From Rhodococcoides kroppenstedtii (lineage in GTDB: Bacteria; Actinomycetota; Actinomycetes; Mycobacteriales; Mycobacteriaceae), in NCBI RefSeq assembly GCF_900111805.1, contig NZ_FOJN01000013.1:1-64000 (forward strand): DNA of 64,000 nt, written 5' to 3'. Within the stretch, counting starts at the first letter, position 1. Every line of letters begins with the position of its first letter. Below, piece by piece: positions 15,078 through 23,814 of the stretch. Position numbers and translations under genes: made by a program. The notes beneath the pieces are model-generated. The model was not told the DNA's origin. It did no database searches and saw nothing but the letters and a program-made list of their open reading frames with translations.

Positions 15078-16028
15078 CTATCGCGCGAGCGACAGGGCGA
15101 TCCCGTCGAGAATGTCGTGCTCGCTGACCACCAACGAGTCGATCCCCGACTCGGCACCGATGTGGTCGGCCAGCGCGGCGGTCACCAGCGACCCACCACC
15201 GATCACGTCGACCCGGCCCGGATGCATCGATCCGATGGCCGCACGCTGCTCCCGCGTCATGCCCACCAGCCGGTCGCACACCTCGTGCAGCTCTCCGAAC
15301 CCGATGCGCGACAGGTGAATACGGTCCGGGTCGTAGGACGGCAGATCCTGCGCGACCGCCGCGATGGTCGTCATGGTGCCGGCCACGCCCACCCAGGTCC
15401 GCGCCTGCGCGACCGGCACGGCCTCGAACGCCGGCGCCAGACGCTCGGCGACGAACTCCCGCGCCGCACCGATCTCGGCCGCGGTGGGCGGGTCGGACGC
15501 GAGGCACCGCTCGGTCAACCGCACGCATCCGATGTCGGCCGAGTGGGCCGAGCTCACACCGGACGCGTCGCCGAGAACGAGCTCGGTGGATCCCCCGCCG
15601 AGATCGACCACCAGGAACGGGCCGTCGGCCGGATCGAGATCGCCGACCGCGCCCGCGAACGACAATCGCGCTTCCTCGTCGCCCGTCACCACTTCGGCGA
15701 CGGCGCCGGCGGCCACCGGTTCCAACAGCCGAGAGGTCATGTCGAAGAACAGGTCTCGGTTCGCCGCATCGCGGGTAGCGGACGTCGCCACCATCCGCAC
15801 CGCGTCGACCCCACCGAGCCCGCCGATGATGTCGACGTACTCCGCCAACGCCACGCGCGTGCGCTCGATCGCCTCGGGGACGAAGGCACCCGTGGCGTCG
15901 ACTCCCTGCCCGAGCCGCACGACGCGCATCTCGCGCGCCAGGTCACGCAGCCCGGTGGCGCCGGCCTCGACGTCGGCCACCAACAGTCGGATCGAATTGG
16001 TGCCGCAGTCGATCGCCGCGACCCTCAC
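15078..16028 (-). CDS. ppx: Exopolyphosphatase / guanosine pentaphosphatase (Ppx/GppA)
   Basis: A 316-residue cytoplasmic enzyme of the ASKHA fold that releases phosphate from polyphosphate or pppGpp. Signatures are VRVAAIDCGTNSIRLLVADV (phosphate-1 motif), FLVVDLGGGSTELVLG (phosphate-2 motif) and the TWVGVAGTMTTIAA region. It is the short actinobacterial form (the M. tuberculosis paralogues are about 320-340 residues). The GTG at 16028 is chosen because it overlaps the DUF501 stop as GTGA and directly precedes the first strand. Synteny places it as the Rv1026-type paralogue downstream of eno-ftsB-DUF501. Confidence 0.93.
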   Translation of the reverse strand: MRVAAIDCGTNSIRLLVADVEAGATGLRDLAREMRVVRLGQGVDATGAFVPEAIERTRVALAEYVDIIGGLGGVDAVRMVATSATRDAANRDLFFDMTSRLLEPVAAGAVAEVVTGDEEARLSFAGAVGDLDPADGPFLVVDLGGGSTELVLGDASGVSSAHSADIGCVRLTERCLASDPPTAAEIGAAREFVAERLAPAFEAVPVAQARTWVGVAGTMTTIAAVAQDLPSYDPDRIHLSRIGFGELHEVCDRLVGMTREQRAAIGSMHPGRVDVIGGGSLVTAALADHIGAESGIDSLVVSEHDILDGIALSLAR

Positions 16029-16540
16029 GAGCGGAGGTCCTCGATCGTGGGCCACTCCGCCGGCAGCGCGGTCCCGCGCAGCGGACCCTCCGCGGCCAGA
16101 GCCACCGACTCGTCACCCAGAGGGTTCACCCCCGGCCCCTTGGCCAGTGAGTGGGCCATGAGCACGTGCAGGCACTTGACACGGTCCGGCATACCGCCGC
16201 CGGTGAAGGTGGTTCCGAGAGAACCGATCTCGTCGCGCTCGGCGAGGTACGACTCGTGGGCCCGGCGATAGTGCGCCGCGAGATCGGCGTCGGTGCCGAG
16301 ACGCTCGGTCATCTCCCGCATGACACCGGCGGACTCCTGACGGGACGCTTCGGCGGTGAGCCGCGGGTCCGTCAGGTAGTAGAGCGTGGGGAACGGCGTG
16401 CCGTCCGGCAGCGTCGGCGCCGTCTTCACGACGGCCGGCCGACCGTCCGGGGTGCGATAGGCCACCGCGAGCACACCACGAGGCTCACGGCCCAGTTGCT
16501 GCGCGACCACCGCCAGATCCTCGGGGGACACGTCGGTCAT
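16025..16540 (-). CDS. DUF501 family protein
   Basis: A 171-residue cytoplasmic protein conserved between the ftsB and ppx genes in actinobacteria (Rv1025 position). Characteristic parts are AVAYRTPDGRPAVVKTAPTL, PFPTLYYLTDPRL, a helical middle and the FTGGGMPDRVKCLHVLMAHSLAKGPG block, whose Cys, His and Gly residues suggest metal or ligand binding. The biochemical function is unknown. The ATG at 16540 starts the conserved region. It ends four bases into ppx, so both are co-translated. Confidence 0.9.
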   Translation of the reverse strand: MTDVSPEDLAVVAQQLGREPRGVLAVAYRTPDGRPAVVKTAPTLPDGTPFPTLYYLTDPRLTAEASRQESAGVMREMTERLGTDADLAAHYRRAHESYLAERDEIGSLGTTFTGGGMPDRVKCLHVLMAHSLAKGPGVNPLGDESVALAAEGPLRGTALPAEWPTIEDLRS

Positions 16541-16590
16541 GACGAGAGAACTTCCTTCGATCGAACGGGCATGAGCGCCGGTCGGCACTG

Positions 16591-17169
16591 TCAGCGCGGC
16601 ACGGTCGCGGTGGACCACAACTCGCTGTACCAGGGGCCGGGGGGAGGCGGAGGCGGATCGTTCGCGATGTCGGATCGTGCTCGCGCGCCGGGCAACTGCA
16701 CCTGGTACGGCGTCTCGCCGGGCATCACGAAGCCGAGCCGCTCGCGCGCCTGGGCGGTGATGTACGCGGGGTCGTCGCTCTGGTCCTTGCGAATCTGCAG
16801 GTCCCGCACCCGTTCCTCGAGCACGACCCGCTCGGCGGCGACGTCGGCCGCATCCGACCGCTGGGAGACGTAGGTGCGCAGCGGGTACGCGAGGGTCAGC
16901 GCCAGCGCGCACACCACCACGGCGAGAATCACGGCTTTGCCGGTGGACAAGCCGAGGAAGGTGCGTTCGCCGCCCCCCTCGGCGCGTCCCCGCCGACCTC
17001 GTCGGCCGACCAGGGCCGCGCCGTCGGTGAGGACGTCGTCGACCAGCCCGGCCACACCCCGCGCGCCCGAGCCCCGCCGCCGGGTGGACCGACCGGGACG
17101 TTCCCCGCGCCGCGACGATCGACCCTCGGGCCGCGCCGCGGGACGGTTCCCGTTCCGGTCGGACGTCAC
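16591..17169 (-). CDS. ftsB: Septum formation initiator (FtsB/DivIC-like)
   Basis: A 192-residue bitopic membrane protein of the FtsB/DivIC family, which joins the FtsQ-FtsL divisome complex. A long, very basic cytoplasmic N-terminus (Arg-rich, about residues 1-75) precedes one helix (about 77-97, AVILAVVVCALALTLAYPLR), a coiled coil (AADVAAERVVLEERVRDLQIRK) and the conserved DPAYITAQARERLGFVMPGE block. A Pro-rich tail (NDPPPPPPGPWY) follows. The GTG start is six bases after the enolase stop. The order eno-ftsB-DUF501-ppx matches Mycobacterium. Confidence 0.92.
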   Translation of the reverse strand: MTSDRNGNRPAARPEGRSSRRGERPGRSTRRRGSGARGVAGLVDDVLTDGAALVGRRGRRGRAEGGGERTFLGLSTGKAVILAVVVCALALTLAYPLRTYVSQRSDAADVAAERVVLEERVRDLQIRKDQSDDPAYITAQARERLGFVMPGETPYQVQLPGARARSDIANDPPPPPPGPWYSELWSTATVPR

Positions 17170-17174
17170 CTCGA

Positions 17175-18569
<1,395 letters not shown>

Positions 18570-19343
18570 CTACGGCGACGTCCCCACCGAGTACGCCGCC
18601 GCCGCGTCGCGTACGTCCCGCGCGTAGGCGCCGGATCGGTTGTAGGCCAGCAGCGCTCGCTGCCACCCCTCCGGGGTGGTCAGGTCCCCGCCCGACGCGC
18701 AGAGATACCGGCCGGCGGACAACGCCGCGTCGTCGAGGGTGTCGGGATCGGCCCGACCGTCGCCGTTGGCGTCGACTCCCCACTTCCGCCACGTCTCCGG
18801 GATGAACTGCATCGGCCCCATTGCCCGGTCCAGGACCGGGTCACCGTCGAGTTCGCCGCCGTCCGTGTCACGAATCTCGGCGTTCCCCGCGGTGCCGTCC
18901 AGCGGAACCCCACGGATGGGCGGCGACACCACCGAGTCGGGCCCGACGGTCGACCCGCGGAAGGTGCCGTGCCGGGACTCGACGTAGCCGATGCCCGCGA
19001 GCGTGGTCCACGCCAGTCCGCACTCGGGCGCCGAGCGCGCCATCACGGCGGCGGCGTGGCCGTACGCCTCGATCGCGGTTCGCCCCACCCCCGTCGAGTC
19101 GGCGATGGGAGCGGCCCAGTCGGCGAGCAGGTCCGCGGTGCGACCGGGCCCGTCGACGTCGATCGCGGGGACGGGAACGCCGGGCGCGGGCGGGACGCCC
19201 TCGGGAATCTCGACGCCCGGCCCGGTGGTGGTTCCGCATGCCGTCAGCACCAGCGTGCCCGTCACGACCGCGACGAGCGCCGCCCGGGATCGGTGGGGGC
19301 CGACAGGGTCACGGAATCGGTCGCGGCGGCGGGATGCGGGCAC
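18570..19343 (-). CDS. lpqU: Lytic transglycosylase-like lipoprotein (LpqU)
   Basis: A 257-residue secreted lipoprotein. A basic start, a hydrophobic stretch and the lipobox LVLTAC (Cys about residue 36) precede a short Pro-rich linker and a MltB-type lysozyme-like domain. The catalytic Glu is in GIGYVESRHG. MGPMQFIPETWRKWGVDANGDG and LLAYNRSGAYARDV are characteristic. It probably cleaves peptidoglycan glycan strands at the cell surface. The GTG start gives a normal signal peptide. Its position next to eno matches lpqU (Rv1022); here the efe operon separates it from mazG. Confidence 0.9.
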   Translation of the reverse strand: MPASRRRDRFRDPVGPHRSRAALVAVVTGTLVLTACGTTTGPGVEIPEGVPPAPGVPVPAIDVDGPGRTADLLADWAAPIADSTGVGRTAIEAYGHAAAVMARSAPECGLAWTTLAGIGYVESRHGTFRGSTVGPDSVVSPPIRGVPLDGTAGNAEIRDTDGGELDGDPVLDRAMGPMQFIPETWRKWGVDANGDGRADPDTLDDAALSAGRYLCASGGDLTTPEGWQRALLAYNRSGAYARDVRDAAAAYSVGTSP

Positions 19344-19447
19344 GGTCCCATCATCCCGAGCGAAGGTAATAAGACCCTAAAGAGAAGCAAAAAACCAGGT
19401 CCAGGGCTGTTTTCGACGGGCCCGACCGTGTAGCTTCCTCGCTCGGA

Positions 19448-19466
19448 CAAGGTTTGCCTAACCTCC
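19448..19466 (+). promoter_or_regulatory. IdeR/DtxR iron box of efeUOB
   Basis: AGGTTTGCCTAACCT (19450-19464) matches the core of the IdeR consensus (AGGTTAGSCTAACCT) with a single mismatch. It lies about 56 bases before the efeU start. Repression by iron-loaded IdeR is expected. Confidence 0.85.
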
Positions 19467-19519
19467 GATTCCTCCGATCCATCTCCGTCAGCCCACCGTC
19501 GATCCCCCCGGGAGCCGCA

Positions 19520-20407
19520 GTGTCCGTCGTCCTCGCCGCCGCGTCGACACCCGGCGTCGCCACCCAGATCGCCGGCAGCGCCCTCATCGGGCTCCGCGAG
19601 GGCCTCGAAACCGGCATCGTCGTGACGATCCTCGTGGCGTTCCTGGTGAAGTCGAACCGTCGCGACGCTCTGCGGTGGGTCTGGACCGGCGTGATCGCCG
19701 CCGTCGCCCTGGTGATCGGCGTGTTCGCCGTCATCCACTGGGGGACCTCGACCGTCACCGGCCTGACGGCCGAGATCGTCGCCGGCGCAGCATCGCTGGT
19801 CGCGGTCGCGATCGTCACCACCATGGTCCTCTGGATGCGCCGGGCCGCCGCGACGATCTCCGGGACCCTGCGCACCGGGCTCGCCCGCGCCCTCGACGTC
19901 GGCCCCGCCGCCCTGGTGTCGCTGTCGTTCCTGGCCGTCGGCCGCGAAGGCATCGAGACCGCCCTGCTCATGGTCGGGTACGCCGAGAACGCGGCAGGCA
20001 GTCCCTGGCCGCTCGTGGGGCTGCTCGTCGGCATCGCGATCGCCGCCGCCCTCACGGTCGCTCTCTACGCCGGCGCCATCCGCATCGACCTCGCCCGGTT
20101 CTTCCGTTGGACCGGAGTCGCGTTGATCGCGGTCGCCGCCGGCATCCTCGGCTACGGCGTCCGCGCACTCCAGATCGGCGGCGTCGTGCCCGGCGGTGAC
20201 GCGATCGCATTCGACCTCGGTTCCTGGTGGGACGCCGGCAGCTGGTACGGCACCCTCGTCGCCGGCGTCCTCAACCTGCGTCCCGATCCGACGGTGCTGC
20301 AACTTCTCGCGTGGGCGACCTACCTCGTCGTCGTCCTCGCTCTCTTCCTCCGGCCGACGCCCGTGCCCGCCGCACGCTCGGCCGCGCCTGCCCCCGCCGC
20401 GTCCTGA
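19520..20407 (+). CDS. efeU: Ferrous iron permease EfeU (FTR1 family)
   Basis: A 295-residue, seven-helix iron permease homologous to yeast Ftr1p. Both iron-binding REGxE motifs are present, GLREGLETG near residue 26 and GREGIETALL in the fourth helix region. The GTG at 19520, preceded by a ggga ribosome site, removes a non-conserved N-terminal extension of the open frame. It is the first gene of efeUOB under the IdeR box. EfeUOB imports iron, classically Fe(II) at low pH in other bacteria. Confidence 0.93.
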   Translation: MSVVLAAASTPGVATQIAGSALIGLREGLETGIVVTILVAFLVKSNRRDALRWVWTGVIAAVALVIGVFAVIHWGTSTVTGLTAEIVAGAASLVAVAIVTTMVLWMRRAAATISGTLRTGLARALDVGPAALVSLSFLAVGREGIETALLMVGYAENAAGSPWPLVGLLVGIAIAAALTVALYAGAIRIDLARFFRWTGVALIAVAAGILGYGVRALQIGGVVPGGDAIAFDLGSWWDAGSWYGTLVAGVLNLRPDPTVLQLLAWATYLVVVLALFLRPTPVPAARSAAPAPAAS

Positions 20408-20424
20408 CCGCACCACCGAGCACT

Positions 20425-20480
20425 TCCCACCCGCTCCGCACCCCGCCCGAGTACCTCCCACCCGCTCCGCACCCCGCCCG
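20425..20480. repeat. Direct repeat of 25 bases in the efeU-efeO gap
   Basis: Two identical 25-base copies (20425-20449 and 20456-20480), both starting tcccacccgctccgc, with a 31-base period. They occupy most of the 91-base gap just before the efeO ribosome site. A duplication or a C-rich, unstructured spacer in the mRNA is likely. No known regulator site is implied. Confidence 0.9.
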
Positions 20481-20498
20481 CCTCGAAAGGCATCACCC

Positions 20499-21644
20499 AT
20501 GTACGCCGCTCGTCGACGGACCGCCCTGGCCGTCTGCCTCGCCCTGCCCGTCGTCATCGCCGGCTGCACCGCCAAGACCCCTGCGGACGCCTCCGCCGAC
20601 GGCGAGATCGCCGTCGAGGCCACCGACTCCGCCTGCACCGTCGCCCGCTCGGAGGCCGCCACCGGCCCGTCGACCTTCCGCATCACCAACAGCGGGTCCT
20701 CGGTCACCGAGTTCTACGTCTACGGCGAAGGCGACCGGGTCATGGGCGAGGTCGAGAACATCGGCCCCGGCCTGTCCCGCCAACTCGTCGTCTCCCTCCC
20801 CCAGCCGGGGACGTACCGCACCGCGTGCAAGCCCGGCATGGTGGGCGACGGGATCCGCCACGACTTCGTCGTCACCGGCGATGCCGTGACCAGGGACGAC
20901 GACGGCGCGCTCGCCGATGCCGCCGACGGCTACCTGCGGTACGTGCGCGCGCAGACCACCGCCCTGCGCGAGACGACGGGCGGGTTCGTCGACGCCGTCG
21001 TCGTCGGGAACGTCGACTCCGCCAAGGCGCAGTACCCGCTGGTCCGGACGTACTACGAGCGCATCGAACCCGTGGCCGAGAGCTTCCCCGACGACCTCGA
21101 CCCGCGTCTCGATCTGCGCGAACCCGACGTCGAGCCCGGCGACCGGTGGACCGGCTTCCACCGCCTCGAGAAGGATCTCTGGGCGCAGGGCCTCCAGCCC
21201 GACACCGCCGAGATCGCCGAGCAGTTGCGAGCGGACGTCGACGAACTGGTGCGCGGGGTCGACTCGGCCGAATTCGTCCTCGACCCGGTCACCGTCGCCG
21301 GCGGCGCGCAGGGCCTGCTCGACGAGGTGGCCCAGACCAAGATCACCGGTGAGGAGGACGTGTATTCCCACACGGACCTCTACGACTTCCAGGCCAACGT
21401 CGACGGGTCGCAGGCGGCCGTCGCGGCCCTCGACCCGATCCTGCGCGCGAAGGACGCCGAGCTCGCCGACACCATCGCTGCGCGCTTCGCGGATCTCGAC
21501 GCGGAGTTGGCCCGATACCGCACGGGCGAGGCCTTCGTCTCGTACGACACCGTGACCGAGCCGCAGCGCCAGCAGCTCTCGCAGAAGATCGACGCGCTGT
21601 CGGCGTCGGTGAGTCGGGTGCAGGGAGTCGTCGCCGGTGCCTGA
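20499..21644 (+). CDS. efeO: Iron uptake lipoprotein EfeO (cupredoxin + M75 imelysin domain)
   Basis: A 381-residue secreted lipoprotein. Signal peptide with lipobox VIAGC (Cys about residue 23), then a cupredoxin-like domain (about residues 35-125, EVENIGPGLSRQLVVSLPQPG) and a helical M75/imelysin domain whose HxxE motif is HRLEKDLW, a presumed metal site. It delivers or oxidises iron for the EfeU permease. The ATG at 20499 has gaaagg upstream. It overlaps efeB by eight bases. Confidence 0.93.
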   Translation: MYAARRRTALAVCLALPVVIAGCTAKTPADASADGEIAVEATDSACTVARSEAATGPSTFRITNSGSSVTEFYVYGEGDRVMGEVENIGPGLSRQLVVSLPQPGTYRTACKPGMVGDGIRHDFVVTGDAVTRDDDGALADAADGYLRYVRAQTTALRETTGGFVDAVVVGNVDSAKAQYPLVRTYYERIEPVAESFPDDLDPRLDLREPDVEPGDRWTGFHRLEKDLWAQGLQPDTAEIAEQLRADVDELVRGVDSAEFVLDPVTVAGGAQGLLDEVAQTKITGEEDVYSHTDLYDFQANVDGSQAAVAALDPILRAKDAELADTIAARFADLDAELARYRTGEAFVSYDTVTEPQRQQLSQKIDALSASVSRVQGVVAGA

Positions 21645-22863
21645 GCTGTCCCGGCGCTCCGTCCTCGCCGGCGCCGGGCTGGGCGCGGTCGCCGTCGGGG
21701 CGGGGGTCGCTCTGGGACGCGGAACCGCCCCCGCGCCGGCCGTCGCGACGATCGGCGCGGCCGACACCGTGGTGCCGTTCCGCGGCGCCCATCAGGCGGG
21801 CATCGTCACCCCCGCGCAGGACCGCATGCACATGACGGCGTTCGACGTCACCACCACCTCGCGCGCGGACCTTCTGGACCTGCTGCGCACGTGGACCCGG
21901 ATGGCCGAGCGGATGACCCTCGGCGCGGAGGCCGAGCCCGGCGGCGTCGTCGGCGACGGGCCGTACTCCCCGCCGAGCGACACCGGCGAAGCCCACGGCC
22001 TCGCCGCGGCGCACCTGACTCTGACCATCGGATTCGGACCGAGCCTGTTCGACAAGCTCGGCCTCGCCGACCGCAGACCGGCGGCGCTGCAGGAGCTTCC
22101 GCGCTTTCCCGGTGACGCGCTCGACCCGGCGCGCAGCGGCGGCGACCTGGTGATCCAGGCCTGCGCCGACGATCCGCAGGTGGCCGTGCACGCCGTCCGC
22201 AACCTCGCCCGCATCGCCTTCGGTACGGCGTCGGTGCGGTGGTCGCAACTCGGGTTCGGCCGCACGTCGTCGACGTCGACCACCCAGGCGACCCCGCGAA
22301 ACCTCTTCGGCTTCAAGGACGGGACCAACAACGTCAAGGCCGAGGACATCGCCGCCGTCGAGCAGCACGTGTGGGCGCGATCGGGCGACGGCATGGACGG
22401 CGGCAGCTATCTCGTCGCGCGGCGCATCCGCATGCGTATCGAGCCGTGGGATCGGTCCGTGCTGGGCGAGCAGGAACGCGTGATCGGGCGCAGCAAGGGC
22501 ACCGGCGCGCCTCTCGGATCCACCGACGAGTTCGATCCCGTCGACCTCGCGTCCACCGCGATCGACCGCGACGCGCACGTCCGGCTCGCCTCGGCCGAGG
22601 CACTGGGCGGCATCCGCATCCTGCGCCGGGGGTACAACTTCACCGACGGCACCGACGGATTCGGCCATCTCGACGCCGGGCTGTTCTTCGTGGCCTTCTG
22701 CGCCGACCCCGGCGCGCAGTTCGTCCCCATGCAGCAGGCCTTGGCGCGCCACGACGCGCTGAACGAGTACATCTCGCACGTCGCGTCCGGCGTCTACGCC
22801 TGCCCACCCGGTGTCGCGGAGGGGCGTGACGACGACTTCTGGGGTGCCTCGCTACTCGCCTGA
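21637..22863 (+). CDS. efeB: Tat-exported DyP-type heme peroxidase EfeB
   Basis: A 408-residue dye-decolourising peroxidase with an N-terminal twin-arginine signal (SRRSVLAGAG followed by a hydrophobic Ala/Gly/Val stretch). DyP hallmarks are FGFKDGTNN (GxxDG), the proximal His in DRDAHVRLA, and the distal Arg region RILRRGYNFTDG. EfeB acts in extracytoplasmic iron acquisition, by oxidising Fe(II) or by releasing iron from heme. The GTG at 21637 lies inside the end of efeO, implying coupling. The last 12 bases overlap the convergent mazG end. Confidence 0.94.
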   Translation: MPELSRRSVLAGAGLGAVAVGAGVALGRGTAPAPAVATIGAADTVVPFRGAHQAGIVTPAQDRMHMTAFDVTTTSRADLLDLLRTWTRMAERMTLGAEAEPGGVVGDGPYSPPSDTGEAHGLAAAHLTLTIGFGPSLFDKLGLADRRPAALQELPRFPGDALDPARSGGDLVIQACADDPQVAVHAVRNLARIAFGTASVRWSQLGFGRTSSTSTTQATPRNLFGFKDGTNNVKAEDIAAVEQHVWARSGDGMDGGSYLVARRIRMRIEPWDRSVLGEQERVIGRSKGTGAPLGSTDEFDPVDLASTAIDRDAHVRLASAEALGGIRILRRGYNFTDGTDGFGHLDAGLFFVAFCADPGAQFVPMQQALARHDALNEYISHVASGVYACPPGVAEGRDDDFWGASLLA

Positions 22864-23811
22864 CACACCGTGGCCGGGAACGTCACCGGGCCAGTACTTG
22901 GTCCACGCCGGGCCGTCCAGATCCGTCGGACGGAGGCCGTCCATCGCGGCGGCGCGTTCGGCCGCACGCACATCGGCGGCGAACGCGGTGACCCGGCGAC
23001 GCAACCCGTCCTCGGCACTGTCGCCGCCGTGGTCGGGCGAGACGTCGATGCGCACGGCCAGGACGTCCTCGGGAACCAGCTCGGTAGGCAATCCCGCCCG
23101 GACCGCCCGAGTGGTCACCTGCTGGGCCAACGCGAGCGCCGGCTGACCGAACGCCACCCCGTCGAGGCAGGAGCCGCGCACCTTCTCCGCGGCCTTGCGC
23201 TCCTCCCATGCCCGTTCCTGCGCCGCGATGTCCACCGGTGCGCCCGAGGTGTCGGACAGGTGGGGACTGCGATGGGTCAGCTTGGCCACCAGCGTCGCCG
23301 CGACGTCCTCGATGTCGAACGCGTCGCTCTCGGCGTCGGCGGCGATGCGGGCATGGAACAGCACCTGCAAGAGCAGGTCGCCGAGTTCCTCCCGGACCGC
23401 GACGGCGTCGCCCGACTCGATGGCGTCGAGGAGTTCGTAGGTCTCCTCGAGGAGGTAGGTGCGGAGGGAGTCGTGGGTCTGCGTCGCCTCCCATCCACCG
23501 AGGGTGCGCAGCCGATCCATCACGTCCACGGCCTCCGCGAGCGCACCCGTCCGACGCTCGGCGGTCGGCCGATCACGAGCCTCGACGACGTCCTCGCCTC
23601 GATCGATGCGCTCGCGCACGTCGGGGTTGTCCCGGCTGGTGCTGACGAGTACCTCGGGTCGATCGTCCGGGGTCGTGGACGTGTGCGCGGCCAGCCGCCA
23701 GCGCACCGAGACGGGAACCTCCTCGGTGAACCCGACGGGCTGATTCAGCAGCGCGATGGCCTGCACGGGAACGAGGGTGGGTCGCAGCGGGTCCAGCAGC
23801 AGAACCGTCAC
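22852..23811 (-). CDS. mazG: Nucleoside triphosphate pyrophosphohydrolase MazG
   Basis: A 319-residue NTP pyrophosphohydrolase that hydrolyses (oxidised) NTPs to NMP and pyrophosphate, a house-cleaning function. The MazG domain is central, with the EExxE-type metal site in LLEETYELLDAI and EELGDLLLQVLFHARIA (about residues 121-160), then FDIEDVAATLVAKLTHRSPH. An N-terminal part of about 90 residues and a C-terminal helical region are actinobacterial extensions (M. tuberculosis MazG is 325 residues). It lies three bases downstream of mfd, in one operon as in Mycobacterium (Rv1020-Rv1021). Confidence 0.92.
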   Translation of the reverse strand: MTVLLLDPLRPTLVPVQAIALLNQPVGFTEEVPVSVRWRLAAHTSTTPDDRPEVLVSTSRDNPDVRERIDRGEDVVEARDRPTAERRTGALAEAVDVMDRLRTLGGWEATQTHDSLRTYLLEETYELLDAIESGDAVAVREELGDLLLQVLFHARIAADAESDAFDIEDVAATLVAKLTHRSPHLSDTSGAPVDIAAQERAWEERKAAEKVRGSCLDGVAFGQPALALAQQVTTRAVRAGLPTELVPEDVLAVRIDVSPDHGGDSAEDGLRRRVTAFAADVRAAERAAAMDGLRPTDLDGPAWTKYWPGDVPGHGVSGE

Positions 23812-23814
23812 CGA

